Source: an uncultured Oscillospiraceae bacterium
Lineage (GTDB): Bacteria > Bacillota > Clostridia > Oscillospirales > Oscillospiraceae
Assembly (NCBI GenBank): GCA_910584395.1
Contig: CAJUAS010000027.1
Coordinates: 1 to 25,559 of the forward strand
DNA length: 25,559 nucleotides
Reading direction: 5' to 3'
Made by a program: the position numbers and the translations under genes. Shown here in pieces: positions 7,079 to 16,817 of this stretch (positions are counted from its first letter, which is position 1; each line of letters starts with the position of its first letter). The notes under the pieces are model-generated. The model saw only the letters and a list, made by a program, of their open reading frames with translations. It had not been told where the DNA came from and made no database searches.

Positions 7079-10000
7079 ATGAGATCAAACGGAAAACGAC
7101 TTGGCGCGATGCTTTTGGCGCTGGTCATGGTCTTCTCTCTCCTGCCCACGGCGGCGTTTGCCGTGCGGCTGGACGACGAGATCGCCATTGACGCGCCGGA
7201 CATCGCCGTAGACGCGACACCGGCGGGAACGCTGGACGCAGGGGCGGACGACGGGTCGGCCCAGTTGATGGCGGACGATCCCGACTACTCGGGATGGCAG
7301 CCTTTGTACACTCACACCGGTGGTAACCAAACCACTGAGCCTGCCGCAACCTCCGTATCCTTAAGCAACACGTATGAAAACAACGCCAGTGACAGCGACC
7401 ATCACAATTTTAACGGGGCTTACTGCTGCGTTTGGACAAACAGCACAATAAACACCGCGTTGCAGAGTTCAACGGATGAATCCCGTTGGGTTTCCTTTGA
7501 TATGCAGATCGAGAGCACCAACATAGACAATGCTGTCTGGGCTGTTGGCCTGTGGGCGAAAGACAAGGATCATGCGTTCCAGATCTGCAACAATAAGGGA
7601 ACCGCATGGTTTACCGAGTATTTCTTCGACAACCGCGGCAATGACGCAGCGAACTGGCCAAATTGGAATAACGGAAAGCCCGCAAGCGCGCTGGGAATCG
7701 AAAAGCACAGCATCAAGTTTACGTGGACGACCCCGGCAAGCGGCAACGCCACGGTGACCATGACTATGGACGGTCAAAACTACACTGTGCCCGTCAACGA
7801 CAAGTATCAGAACTTGGATAAGACCACGCAGAATTTTGCGATCCGTGCCGGTCACAACACGAAGCTTGTGCTCTCCAATGTCCGCTATTCCGGGCAGGAT
7901 CAGAGCAAGTTCCAGCGGAGCATTACCGTGACCGTGAAGGATAAAGACAACGCCGCCATCGAGGGCGCGACGGTGATTTGCGATGGACAGACCGCCACCG
8001 CCGGTTCTAACGGCACTTATACGTTTAGCAATTTCGCGAGCGGCAATTACACCATAACGGTGTCGAAGGACGGATATAAGACCCGGACGGTGGACGCCAC
8101 GGTGGAAGATACCGACGCGACCGTCGAGGTGACGCTCTATGCGCCGCTGAGCAGCGATAACCTCACCAAGGTTCAGAACCACCTCTATGATTATCCCATC
8201 TGGGCGAATGCTAATCAGGACGCTTCGAATCACACCGTCAACGGCGGCGCGGCGAACGCCTACAGCTGGGCGAGCAGTAATGGTGATGACCCTTGGTGGG
8301 CGGCCATCGACGGCATCGGCGAAGGTCTTGGCGCTATGTGGCACGCCAATTATAGTGGTGGCGGTGGCCAAGCGGCCGCCAGCGACAATGTGGGTATGTG
8401 GTATGAATTTACCCTTGGACAGAAAACCAACATCATTGGCGTGTGGGTTCATACCCGTGACAACGCAAACAGCAACCTGACCTCCGTGGCCGTCCGGGTG
8501 AACGGCACGGACAACACCCTCACCTCGAAGCAGTGGGCCGCCCTCCCTGCGGAGGTGGCCACGACCTCCTTTACCAATAACTCCTGGCAGTTCGTGGAGC
8601 TGCCCACCGCTGTGGAGGCCAAGCAGGTGCGTATCTACGGAATCGGCGCCAGCTTCTTCGTGGCCAAGGAGCTGCGGGTGGTCATGGATCCCGAGACCTC
8701 GGGCGCGAAGCACGTGGCCGGCACGGTGAAGAGCAGCGCCGCGGGCAACGCCGCCATTCCGGGGGCGACCCTGACCGTGGCCAACCATTCGGCCACCAGC
8801 GGTGATGACGGCGCGTTTGACCTCGGCTATCTGCCTGCCGGTACTTATTCCGTGACGGCCTCTGCCCCCGGCTACGCGCCTGCAACGGAAACTGTCACCA
8901 TCTCGGCTGATACCGACCCCGCCGCACTGGAGCTGCAGCTGACCCCCCAGACCCGAAGCCTGACGGTGACGGTAAAGGGAACCGGCGATGCGGTGCTTGA
9001 GAACGCCACTGTGGCGCTGGAGAGCAACAACAACGATGCCCTGCCTGTGGCCCGCGTGGACGCCGCCACCACCAATGCTCAGGGCGTGGCGACGCTGGAT
9101 GTCACTTATGTAGCGGCGGGCACTTACAAGCTGCGGGTGACCCACCCGGACTATGACGTAAACGTCTCCAATACTTCGATCCCGAGCACCGGCGACGCCA
9201 CCGCCGAGGTGACCCTCACCGCCCGGGCCAAGGCTGACCACGACTTGGTGAAGACCTATGACTTCTCCGACGCCGCGCAGGTGAACGACTTTACGACCAT
9301 CGCCCAATCGGGCGCGGCCACGATCGAGCACGACGCGGACAAGGGCGTCATGAAGATCACCTTCGTGGACGACAATACCAGCTACAAGAACCTTGTCATC
9401 AACAAGAAGTACATGATGGAGAAGGGCTGGCTTGAGTTCGACGTGACACCCGCAGGCACAGTGGGCGCAAATGCCGCCATCGGCGCCGCCGTGCGCTACA
9501 GCGGCACGAACGACGCGTGGCTTCATGTGGGCCAGCTGGGGACGGTTCTTAACTCCTATGCCGCCTCGGTCCACACCTCGGCTACAGCGTTTACCGATTG
9601 GAGTGGCAATGTTACCACTGATTACGTAGCCATGGGCAACGGCGCGACCCGCCGGTTCGGGCTGCAAGTGAAAGACGCTACCCAAACTGAGCCCAAATAC
9701 CGCACGGAATTGACGGTGGACGGTACCCTTGGCGGCTGGAAGGCCGACCACACCGGCAATTATGCCATCACTAACGACGTGGGCCTCTGGGGCTTTGACG
9801 CCAAGAACGCCAACGGTTTGGTGGTCTACATCGACAACGTGAAGCTCTACCGCCCCACCGCCGATAAGCGCGCGGTGACCATCGGCGCTCTGGGCGATGG
9901 CAACGGCACGCTGACCACCAAGATCGTCACTGAGCTGGACACCGAGGGCACCGCCCTGACCACCGGCGGCAACGCCTACGCCGGCGACACCATTCAGATC

Positions 10001-13000
10001 AGCGCTTCCGGTGTTCCCAACGGCAAGGTTTTCGCCGTCAAGGTGACTAAGACCGACGACGCCAACACCGTCGTCACCACCACCAAGGTGAATGACACCA
10101 CCTATACCTTCACCATGCCCGCCTACCCCGTCACCATCACCCCGGCGGCCGCCACCCAGCTGACCGCCAACGATGTGACCGTGACCGGCGTGTACGACGG
10201 CTCTGGCGTGGAGTTTACCCTTCCCAACGGGCAGCCCTTCCCCGACAACTATGTCCGGCAGGGCAAAGAGCTGACCGCCGCCCCCGACGCCGGCGTGACC
10301 TATCAGTGGCAGAAGAAGGTGGACAACGGCGAGTGGGAGAATATCTCCGACGCTACGCGCAAGACCTACACGCCCACAAGCCTTTATAACGCGGACAACG
10401 TCACCCTGATCCGGGTTCAGGTCACCGGCGATAACATGACTTACACCGGCGTGGTGACCGGCACGGAGTACACCCTCCTGAACGCGGTGACGGAAGTCTC
10501 CGAGGTCACCTTCGAGCGCAGCAGGATCAATATGTGGGTCAATTTGGACACCGACCCCAACGCGAACGACACCGCCGAGGAACCCAAGACCACCGTGGTC
10601 AAGGCTTCCATCTCCCCCACCACCGCCAGCCGCCCCATGACCGTGACGTGGGAGAGCAGCAACCCTGACGTTGTCTCCATCTCCAACGCGGCCACCCACG
10701 CTACCTTGGAGGGCGAAGGGAGCAGTGCCCGGCTGGTGGTCACCGCCACGCTGACGGCGAACAAGGTCGGAACTGCCCACATCTCCTGCACGGTTCAGGC
10801 CAAAGACGGCTCAAACGCAATACAGAGCACCACCGGCATCGACGTGACCGTGAAGGCCAAGACCGAGAGCGTGAAGGTGTATATGGCAGACGGACAGACG
10901 GGTACGACGGCCTCCGAGACCGAGGTCACCGTGGACAACCCGCTGGTGCTTTACACCAACAACGCGACCGATCTGGAAACCATTGGAGGAAATAAGTATA
11001 ACAGCTACCGTCTGTTTGCCACCCCCACCCCCGCTGAGGTCTCCGACGTGGAGACTTGGCAGTGGGTGCGTCAGGATCAGTCCTTGACCGGCCTGATCCG
11101 CTCGGAGAACACCGACGGCAACAACGCCACCCGTCTGGTTTACGCCCAAGGCTCTGCTCAGGACGGTTACACCGAGCAGAACGTGGGCGAGAGAACCATT
11201 CTGGTCAAGAAAACAGGCACTGACACGGTCTACTGTACCTTCCGGGTGGTGGTTCTGCGCCATCTGATCCACGATGTGACCGTGGGTTACACTGGGGGCG
11301 CTACCGAGGCCCGCCCCGGCGTGACGGTGGAGGCCGTCGCCAGCGCGCTGAACATCGGCGACGCGGGCGTGCGAGGCCTGACCTATGAGTGGTATCGCAA
11401 GGCGGCCGGCTCTTCGACCGCCGTGAAGATTGCGGACCAGTCCGGCAAGACCTACACCCTGACCGATGCCGACATCGGCTGCGAGATCTCCGTGAAGGTC
11501 ATCGCCACACCGAAGTACGGCAAGGATGTTCCTGCGGAGCAGCGGTACTACTACGAGGGCGAGCGCACCTCCACCAATTCCATCACCGTGCTGAAAAACG
11601 CCGCCCCCGCCGCGCCCGAGCTGACCAGCACGGCGTACAGCAACAACGAGGGCAACGAGGTCAAGGGCACCATCGTCATTACAAGCCCCGTGTCCGGCGA
11701 GACCTATGAGATCCGTAAGAAGACCAGCTCCCCCGGTAAGGCGGAGACCTGGAGCGACTGGGCTGATGCCACTCTGACGGGTGACAACCACGATACCATC
11801 GCTGATCTGGACGCCGGCGACTATCAGGTGCGCATCAAGGAGAACAATCTCCACGACGCCGGCACGGCCAAGGCCGTCACCGTTCAGGACTCCAGCAAGA
11901 CCTACTACAATGTTGAAGTCACCGTGACAACGCAGGACTATCAGGGCAGTGAGAGCGATACCCTAACGGGCGGCACGGCGGTGCGCGGCAGCGAGAAGGT
12001 GGAAGCGGGCCAGCCCGCCACCCTCACTGTCACCCCCAATGAGGGCTTTGAGATCCTCAGCGTGATGAACGGCGAGACTGCGCTGACCGACCCGGAGGAC
12101 GGCGAGAACGGCGCAAAGACCTACACCGTAAGCAATGTGACCGCGCCTGTGGCCTTTGCCGTGACCTTCAAGCAGAAGTCGGTCACCATCACCCACAACT
12201 TCACCAATTTGAAGTGCAATCTGGCGGGCCTGTCCGACAACAGCCACACGGTGGCCTACGGCTCGGTGACCGAGATCACCGTTTCTCTGGCGGACGGCGT
12301 AAATCCCAACGCCTATGAACTGCCCGAGCGCGGGGGCATCACCATGACTATGGGTGGCGCTTCCTTTACCAACTTTACTTATATCCAAGACACCGGCAAG
12401 ATCAGCATTACCGGCGGTGTGACGGATGACGTCACCATCACCGCCTCCGCCAAGGCGAAGAGCTACACGGTCAGCTTTACGAATATGAGCAACGTGTCCG
12501 GCCCGTCCGGCACGCAGAACGCCACCTACGGCACTGATTACGAAGCTCAGCTGACCGCATCGTCCGGCTATAGCCTGCCCGAGACGGTCACCGTCAAGCG
12601 CGGCGAAACCACCCTGACTCAGGGCACGGATTATACCTATGCAAACGGCAAGGTCACCGTTAAGGGCGCGGCCATCACCGGTAACATTACCATTTCCGCC
12701 ACCGGCGTGAAGATCACCACCCCGCTGACCGCAGTGGAGCTCACCATCACCCACACGGATGAAAACGTGTCCGACAAGAGCGTGCCCCATGTGGGCGACA
12801 CGATCCGCGCCAACCCCAAGGCAGGTGCCGCGACCGCCACCGCCTCCTATGTGTGGTACGTCGGTGGTGTTGAGATCACCGATGTGGCGGCTCCGGATCA
12901 CCAGAGCTACACCGTCCGTGCGGGCGATGTGGGCAAGGTGATCAAGGTCGTGGCCACCGGCACCGGGGACTACTCCGGCACGGCAGAGGCCAGCACCCCG

Positions 13001-15535
13001 GCGGTTGCCGAGAAGACCTACGCCGTCACCGGCATTACCCTGAACAAGTCCGCCACCAGCATCGTGTTTGGCGGGGAGGAGACCTTGTCCGTCACCTTTA
13101 CCCCCTCCAACGCCACCAACAAGAACGTCACTTGGAGCACCAGTGATGCGGCCATTGCCACCGTGGACGCCACCGGCAAGGTCACCGCCAAGAAGGTGGG
13201 TGTCGCCACCATTACGGCGACCACCGAGGACGGCAGCATCCCCGCCTCCTGCCGCGTCACCGTGACGGCGAAGGATCTGACCAATGACGATACGGCCACC
13301 GTGCGTGTTTCCGGCGCTCTGGAGCTGGGCAAGACGGTCACCGCGACTCTGGTTCCCGCCGATGCGGTCACCGGCGCCAGCTACGTCTGGTCCATCGTGA
13401 ACACCAACGGCGAGACCGTGTACTCCTTCGTGGATAACGGCGTTTCGGTCGATCTGCCCACCGCTTCGGACTACCTGGGTGCTAAGGTCAAGGTAGTTGT
13501 CACCTACGGCGGGAACTACTCCGGCACTAAGACGCGTATCACCGACGGCGTCATCGCAGGCGAGGTGCCCAGCCACAGCGTTGTCATTGCCACCGGCATT
13601 CAAAACGGCTCTGTGACCGCGGACAAGGCCACCGCCAAGGAGGGTGAGACCGTCACCCTGACCATCGCTCCCGCCACCGGCTATGAGCTGGACACACTGA
13701 CTGTTACGGGCTATCACGACGAGGTTGTGACGACCACGAAGGTGGACGACACCCACTATACCTTCATCATGCCCCGGAATCTGCAAACGGGCGACGTGGT
13801 AAATGTCACCGCCACCTTCGTGACGGAGAGTGAGCCTGACCCCGAAAAGCCCGACACCACCGCGCTGGAAGCGGCCATCACCGCCGCAGAAGCCCTCAAG
13901 GACGCCGCCAACGTCATCGACAAGGACGAGGCAGACGTAGTCGCGGGCACTAAGTATCACAAGCAAGCCGCCGTTGACGCCTTGAACACTGCTATTGAAA
14001 ACGCCAAGGCGGCCAAGGACGCGGCTACCACCGCGGATGACGTGACTGCCGCTGTGAACGCGCTGAACACCGCCGTGGAGACCTTTAAGGCGGCCGAGCT
14101 GACCGGCACTTTGGATCTCCAGCCGCTTCAGGACGCCATCAAGGCCGCCAGAGACCTTAAGGCCACCGTGTTTGTCATCGACGATAAGAACGTAGACGAG
14201 GTGGCTGACGGCGTGAAGTTCGTCACCACCGCCGATATGGAAACGCTGAACAACGCCATCAAGGCCGCCGAGGACGTGCTGGCCGATCCTGCGGACGCGG
14301 CTGCTGTGACTTCGGCTGTGGCCGAGCTGGCGACTGCCAAGGCGACCTTTGACGCCGCCATCAAGACGGGCGAGGCCACCGAGGGCGGCTATGTTCCCAC
14401 CGTGGACACCACCGCGCTGGAAGCCGCCATCACCGCCGCTGAGGCCGCTAAGAAGGGCGTGACTGTCAGCGACAAGACTCCCGCCGAGGTGAACCGCGGC
14501 ACGAAGTTTGTCACGCAGGAGGTCATGGACGCGCTGGATGCAGCCATCGAGGCCGCCAAGACCGCGAAGGATGCCGAGAACAAGACCCACGGCAGCGTGA
14601 GCAACGCCATGGACGCGCTGAACGCCGCTGCGGAAGAATTCAAGGCCGCCATTCAGACCGGTACCAAGTCCACCGGCGGCAACTCCTCCGGCAGCCGTCC
14701 CTCCACCGGCACTACCACCGAGACCAAGCCCGACGGCACCAAGGTGACCACCGAGACCAAGCCGGACGGCACGAAGGTCGTGACCACCGAGTCCCCTGAC
14801 GGCAGCAAGGAGGTCGTAGAGACCAAGAAGGACGGCACGGTCACCGAGACCAAGACCGACGCCGAGGGCGCAAAGACCGAAAAGGTCACCACCCCCGACA
14901 AGGACGTGACCATCACCGTCACCGACAAGGACGGCGAGGAGCTGGCCAAGATTGAGCTGCCCGCCGAGATCCCCGCTTCTGAGACCAAGTTTGAGGACGT
15001 GCCCGCCGATCACTGGGCTGAGGAGGCCATCCACAAGATGGCCGGTCTGGAGCTGGTGAACGGCACGGGCGACAACAAGTACAGCCCCATGTCTCCCATG
15101 ACCCGCGGCGCGCTGGTCACCGTCCTTCACCGCCTGTCTCAGGGCAAGACCAACTATGAGACCACCTTCGAGGATGTGGCCAACGGCCAGTACTATGCCG
15201 AGGGCGTTGCTTGGGCCGCCAAGACCGGCGTGGTGAAGGGCATCACCGACGAACTCTTTGCTCCCGACCAGAGCATCACCCGGGAGCAGTTGGCCGTGAT
15301 GATGACCCGCTACGCCAAGCTCATTGGTCTGGACACCGCCGCCGACGCCAGCACCCTCGACAGCTTCACCGACGCCGATCAGACCGGCGACTGGGCCGTG
15401 GACGGCACGGCTTGGTGCGTCAAGGTCGGTATCCTTCAGGGCAAGGGCAACAGCATCCTTGATCCCTCTGCCAGCGTCTCCCGCGCGGAAGTCGCGATGA
15501 TGCTGGACCGCTTCCTCGCCATTGTGGCGAAGTAA
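7079..15535 (+). CDS. Giant secreted modular SLH-domain surface protein
   Basis: It encodes a 2818-residue cell-surface protein. I start it at ATG 7079: it gives a classic signal peptide (MRSNGKR..., hydrophobic core, cleavage after AFA near residue 28), with GGGATGG upstream; an in-frame ATG at 7067 is possible. Approximate order: LamG-like 65-280; CnaB/CarboxypepD-like 280-357; discoidin (F5/8)-like 370-537; two more CnaB-like modules 541-716; second LamG-like 721-925; a series of Big/Ig-like and bacterial-repeat modules 931-2255, including a clear Big_2 near 1981-2064; three FIVAR-type helical repeats 2260-2530; a TETKPDGTK-rich linker 2531-2637; three SLH domains 2638-2818. SLH domains anchor proteins to secondary cell-wall polymers, so the N terminus should face the environment. 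LamG, discoidin and FIVAR modules suggest carbohydrate or matrix binding; no catalytic domain is recognisable. Adhesin or S-layer-associated role is inferred. Its own promoter and terminator make it monocistronic. Confidence 0.93.
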   Translation: MRSNGKRLGAMLLALVMVFSLLPTAAFAVRLDDEIAIDAPDIAVDATPAGTLDAGADDGSAQLMADDPDYSGWQPLYTHTGGNQTTEPAATSVSLSNTYENNASDSDHHNFNGAYCCVWTNSTINTALQSSTDESRWVSFDMQIESTNIDNAVWAVGLWAKDKDHAFQICNNKGTAWFTEYFFDNRGNDAANWPNWNNGKPASALGIEKHSIKFTWTTPASGNATVTMTMDGQNYTVPVNDKYQNLDKTTQNFAIRAGHNTKLVLSNVRYSGQDQSKFQRSITVTVKDKDNAAIEGATVICDGQTATAGSNGTYTFSNFASGNYTITVSKDGYKTRTVDATVEDTDATVEVTLYAPLSSDNLTKVQNHLYDYPIWANANQDASNHTVNGGAANAYSWASSNGDDPWWAAIDGIGEGLGAMWHANYSGGGGQAAASDNVGMWYEFTLGQKTNIIGVWVHTRDNANSNLTSVAVRVNGTDNTLTSKQWAALPAEVATTSFTNNSWQFVELPTAVEAKQVRIYGIGASFFVAKELRVVMDPETSGAKHVAGTVKSSAAGNAAIPGATLTVANHSATSGDDGAFDLGYLPAGTYSVTASAPGYAPATETVTISADTDPAALELQLTPQTRSLTVTVKGTGDAVLENATVALESNNNDALPVARVDAATTNAQGVATLDVTYVAAGTYKLRVTHPDYDVNVSNTSIPSTGDATAEVTLTARAKADHDLVKTYDFSDAAQVNDFTTIAQSGAATIEHDADKGVMKITFVDDNTSYKNLVINKKYMMEKGWLEFDVTPAGTVGANAAIGAAVRYSGTNDAWLHVGQLGTVLNSYAASVHTSATAFTDWSGNVTTDYVAMGNGATRRFGLQVKDATQTEPKYRTELTVDGTLGGWKADHTGNYAITNDVGLWGFDAKNANGLVVYIDNVKLYRPTADKRAVTIGALGDGNGTLTTKIVTELDTEGTALTTGGNAYAGDTIQISASGVPNGKVFAVKVTKTDDANTVVTTTKVNDTTYTFTMPAYPVTITPAAATQLTANDVTVTGVYDGSGVEFTLPNGQPFPDNYVRQGKELTAAPDAGVTYQWQKKVDNGEWENISDATRKTYTPTSLYNADNVTLIRVQVTGDNMTYTGVVTGTEYTLLNAVTEVSEVTFERSRINMWVNLDTDPNANDTAEEPKTTVVKASISPTTASRPMTVTWESSNPDVVSISNAATHATLEGEGSSARLVVTATLTANKVGTAHISCTVQAKDGSNAIQSTTGIDVTVKAKTESVKVYMADGQTGTTASETEVTVDNPLVLYTNNATDLETIGGNKYNSYRLFATPTPAEVSDVETWQWVRQDQSLTGLIRSENTDGNNATRLVYAQGSAQDGYTEQNVGERTILVKKTGTDTVYCTFRVVVLRHLIHDVTVGYTGGATEARPGVTVEAVASALNIGDAGVRGLTYEWYRKAAGSSTAVKIADQSGKTYTLTDADIGCEISVKVIATPKYGKDVPAEQRYYYEGERTSTNSITVLKNAAPAAPELTSTAYSNNEGNEVKGTIVITSPVSGETYEIRKKTSSPGKAETWSDWADATLTGDNHDTIADLDAGDYQVRIKENNLHDAGTAKAVTVQDSSKTYYNVEVTVTTQDYQGSESDTLTGGTAVRGSEKVEAGQPATLTVTPNEGFEILSVMNGETALTDPEDGENGAKTYTVSNVTAPVAFAVTFKQKSVTITHNFTNLKCNLAGLSDNSHTVAYGSVTEITVSLADGVNPNAYELPERGGITMTMGGASFTNFTYIQDTGKISITGGVTDDVTITASAKAKSYTVSFTNMSNVSGPSGTQNATYGTDYEAQLTASSGYSLPETVTVKRGETTLTQGTDYTYANGKVTVKGAAITGNITISATGVKITTPLTAVELTITHTDENVSDKSVPHVGDTIRANPKAGAATATASYVWYVGGVEITDVAAPDHQSYTVRAGDVGKVIKVVATGTGDYSGTAEASTPAVAEKTYAVTGITLNKSATSIVFGGEETLSVTFTPSNATNKNVTWSTSDAAIATVDATGKVTAKKVGVATITATTEDGSIPASCRVTVTAKDLTNDDTATVRVSGALELGKTVTATLVPADAVTGASYVWSIVNTNGETVYSFVDNGVSVDLPTASDYLGAKVKVVVTYGGNYSGTKTRITDGVIAGEVPSHSVVIATGIQNGSVTADKATAKEGETVTLTIAPATGYELDTLTVTGYHDEVVTTTKVDDTHYTFIMPRNLQTGDVVNVTATFVTESEPDPEKPDTTALEAAITAAEALKDAANVIDKDEADVVAGTKYHKQAAVDALNTAIENAKAAKDAATTADDVTAAVNALNTAVETFKAAELTGTLDLQPLQDAIKAARDLKATVFVIDDKNVDEVADGVKFVTTADMETLNNAIKAAEDVLADPADAAAVTSAVAELATAKATFDAAIKTGEATEGGYVPTVDTTALEAAITAAEAAKKGVTVSDKTPAEVNRGTKFVTQEVMDALDAAIEAAKTAKDAENKTHGSVSNAMDALNAAAEEFKAAIQTGTKSTGGNSSGSRPSTGTTTETKPDGTKVTTETKPDGTKVVTTESPDGSKEVVETKKDGTVTETKTDAEGAKTEKVTTPDKDVTITVTDKDGEELAKIELPAEIPASETKFEDVPADHWAEEAIHKMAGLELVNGTGDNKYSPMSPMTRGALVTVLHRLSQGKTNYETTFEDVANGQYYAEGVAWAAKTGVVKGITDELFAPDQSITREQLAVMMTRYAKLIGLDTAADASTLDSFTDADQTGDWAVDGTAWCVKVGILQGKGNSILDPSASVSRAEVAMMLDRFLAIVAK

Positions 15536-15554
15536 GCAAGACACCCCCAAAGCG

Positions 15555-15586
15555 AAAGGGACGCCCATCTGGGCGTCCCTTTTTTG
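15555..15586 (+). terminator. Terminator of the giant surface-protein gene
   Basis: Stem 15555-15566 with 15571-15582, loop ATCT, T6 run. The stem sequence GGGACGCCC is reused in the terminator at 16211-16243. Confidence 0.9.
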
Positions 15587-15683
15587 CGCCAAAAGACGTT
15601 TCTCAACGGCAGGACACGCCATCCGAATGCCTTTTGGATAATAAATGCGGCGGTGTTTTCCGCAATTTTGTGCAACAATGTTA

Positions 15684-15712
15684 TTGCATTTGTCTCAGGG
15701 ATAAAATATAAT
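15684..15712 (+). promoter_or_regulatory. Promoter of the DUF6465-type gene
   Basis: TTGCAT (15684-15689), 17-bp spacer, perfect TATAAT (15707-15712). The -35 hexamer is the same as that proposed for the giant gene. Confidence 0.8.
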
Positions 15713-15765
15713 CATATTGTTACTTTTCCCCCAACAAATATAGAGTGAACAGGAGGCGCCAGTTT

Positions 15766-16188
15766 ATGGCCACAGAAAAGAATGCAAAGACCGTTTCCCC
15801 GTCTCCCGCGAAGGAGACCCCCGTTGCTCCGAAAGCTGTCCCCACCAGCAAGCCCGTCGCTGAGAAGCCTGCTGCTGTGAAGGCTGCCCCCAGCAAGCCC
15901 GTCGCTGAGAAGCCCGCCGCTGTGAAGGCTGCCCCCAAGAAGGCCGCCGCGAAGAAGCCCGCTGCGAAGAAGCCCGCCGCGCCCAAGAAGGTTGCGGAGA
16001 CCTTGGTGATCCAAGCCGCAGGGAACGAGTGGGATACCGCCGCAGTCAAAGAGCAGGTCATCGCCGCCTATGTTGCGGCCGGCCATACGCGCAGCAGCAT
16101 CAGCTCCCTGACGGTCTATATCAAGCCCGAGGAGCACAAGGCCTATTACGTGATCAACGAGAAGGCCATCGGCAGCGTAGACATCTGA
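15766..16188 (+). CDS. Lys/Ala/Pro-rich DUF6465-family protein
   Basis: A 140-residue basic protein. The N-terminal 80 residues are low-complexity and histone-H1-like: a 45-bp tandem duplication (15847-15891 and 15892-15936) encodes SKPVAEKPAAVKAAP twice, followed by KKAAAKKPAAKKPAAPKK. The C-terminal 60 residues (ETLVIQAAGNEWD...SSLTVYIKPEEHKAYYVINEKAIGSVDI region) match the small DUF6465 domain, whose function is unknown. ATG 15766 has AGGAGG 9 nt upstream. A nucleic-acid or cell-wall-polymer binding role for the tail is inferred from charge only. It has its own promoter and shares a terminator with the tRNA coming from the other side. Confidence 0.88.
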   Translation: MATEKNAKTVSPSPAKETPVAPKAVPTSKPVAEKPAAVKAAPSKPVAEKPAAVKAAPKKAAAKKPAAKKPAAPKKVAETLVIQAAGNEWDTAAVKEQVIAAYVAAGHTRSSISSLTVYIKPEEHKAYYVINEKAIGSVDI

Positions 16189-16210
16189 TCTGCCACGCAA
16201 AAACACGTCA

Positions 16211-16243
16211 AAAAAGGGACGCCCAATTGGGCGTCCTTTTTTT
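16211..16243. terminator. Bidirectional terminator between the DUF6465 gene and tRNA-Leu
   Basis: Stem 16217-16224 with 16229-16236 around AATT, flanked by A-rich and T7 tracts, so it can serve the protein gene rightward and the tRNA leftward. The T run touches the encoded CCA of the tRNA. Confidence 0.85.
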
Positions 16244-16330
16244 GGTGCCGGTGGTGGGAGTCGAACCCACACGGGGGATTAGCCCGGCGGATTTTGAATC
16301 CGCTACGTCTACCAATTCCATCACACCGGC
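16243..16330 (-). tRNA. tRNA-Leu(CAA), left copy
   Basis: The 88-nt gene has a 7-bp acceptor GCCGGTG/CACCGGC, a D-arm, anticodon stem GCGGA/TCCGC with loop TTCAAAA (anticodon CAA at 16294-16296), a long class-II variable arm, T-loop TTCGACT and encoded CCA. It is identical over its whole length to 19621-19708. Upstream of it (16331 rightward) I see no promoter, so this copy may be silent or depend on transcription from inside the element. Its downstream side keeps the likely native terminator. Confidence 0.95.
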
Positions 16331-16800
16331 AAGGGTTGTGCGCGTCCGTCCAGTATTTTCAATGGTTTCAGCCCTCATAAGAGAACTACAAGAGAACTGA
16401 CGAAAGAACTGGCGGATCTTCGGGTGACCAAAAACCGTGAACCCCTTGCAATATCAAGGGCCAGCCAGAACGAAGGAACAGCAGGCGAAGTGGCTTTTGA
16501 GTCTTATAAGACACAGTTTCTACCGATTTCTACCAGATTCCTCCAGTTCTTTCTGTTCCCTCCAATCCCTCTGATTGCAATTGATACAGCAGTTTTTCCT
16601 TGCGTTTTCAGCGAAATAGTTCGAAGGCCAAAAATGGCCCTTTTTAGGCCCAACGAGAGAACAATGAGAGAACTGGACCCATTTTCTGGGTTATCAAAGA
16701 AACGGAGAAAAAGCAACCGATTTCTGCATTTTATGAGAGAACTCTTTCACCACAATTTGCATCGAAAAAACAGGCACACCTCCTGCCGATGGCAATAATT
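16331..16800. repeat. Left non-coding end of the tRNA-Leu element with RAGAACT repeats
   Basis: There is no convincing gene in these 470 bp. The heptamer RAGAACT occurs at 16381, 16392, 16404, 16669 and 16737, with a variant GAGAACA at 16658; neighbours at 16381/16392/16404 and 16658/16669 are 11-12 bp apart, one helical turn. This spacing resembles arm-type binding sites of tyrosine recombinases or excisionases. Small hairpins also occur at 16444-16459 and 16628-16641. Confidence 0.6.
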
Positions 16801-16809
16801 TCAGGAGGT
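16778..16809 (+). promoter_or_regulatory. Hairpin that would hide the ribosome-binding site of the first HTH gene
   Basis: ACCTCCTG (16778-16785) is fully complementary to CAGGAGGT (16802-16809), which contains the AGGAGG site for GTG 16818. The stem is 8 bp with a 16-nt loop. It could restrict translation unless melted. Whether it is functional is inference. Confidence 0.45.
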
Positions 16810-16817
16810 TGACCACG

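Noticed and set aside
7469..10780. Open frame of 1103 codons antisense to the giant surface-protein gene
   Set aside because: It arises because GC-rich codon use of the sense gene leaves few stops on the other strand. It has no ribosome-binding site, and the product is low-complexity Gly/His/Val sequence without a domain.
13855..14850. CRISPR-like periodicity in the 3' part of the giant gene
   Set aside because: The repeats are in frame and encode FIVAR helices and a TETKPDGTK linker; unit length and sequence vary and no cas genes are near.
11963..15622. Open frame of 1219 codons antisense to the giant surface-protein gene
   Set aside because: Same composition artefact; it runs through the terminator of the sense gene and has no start signal.
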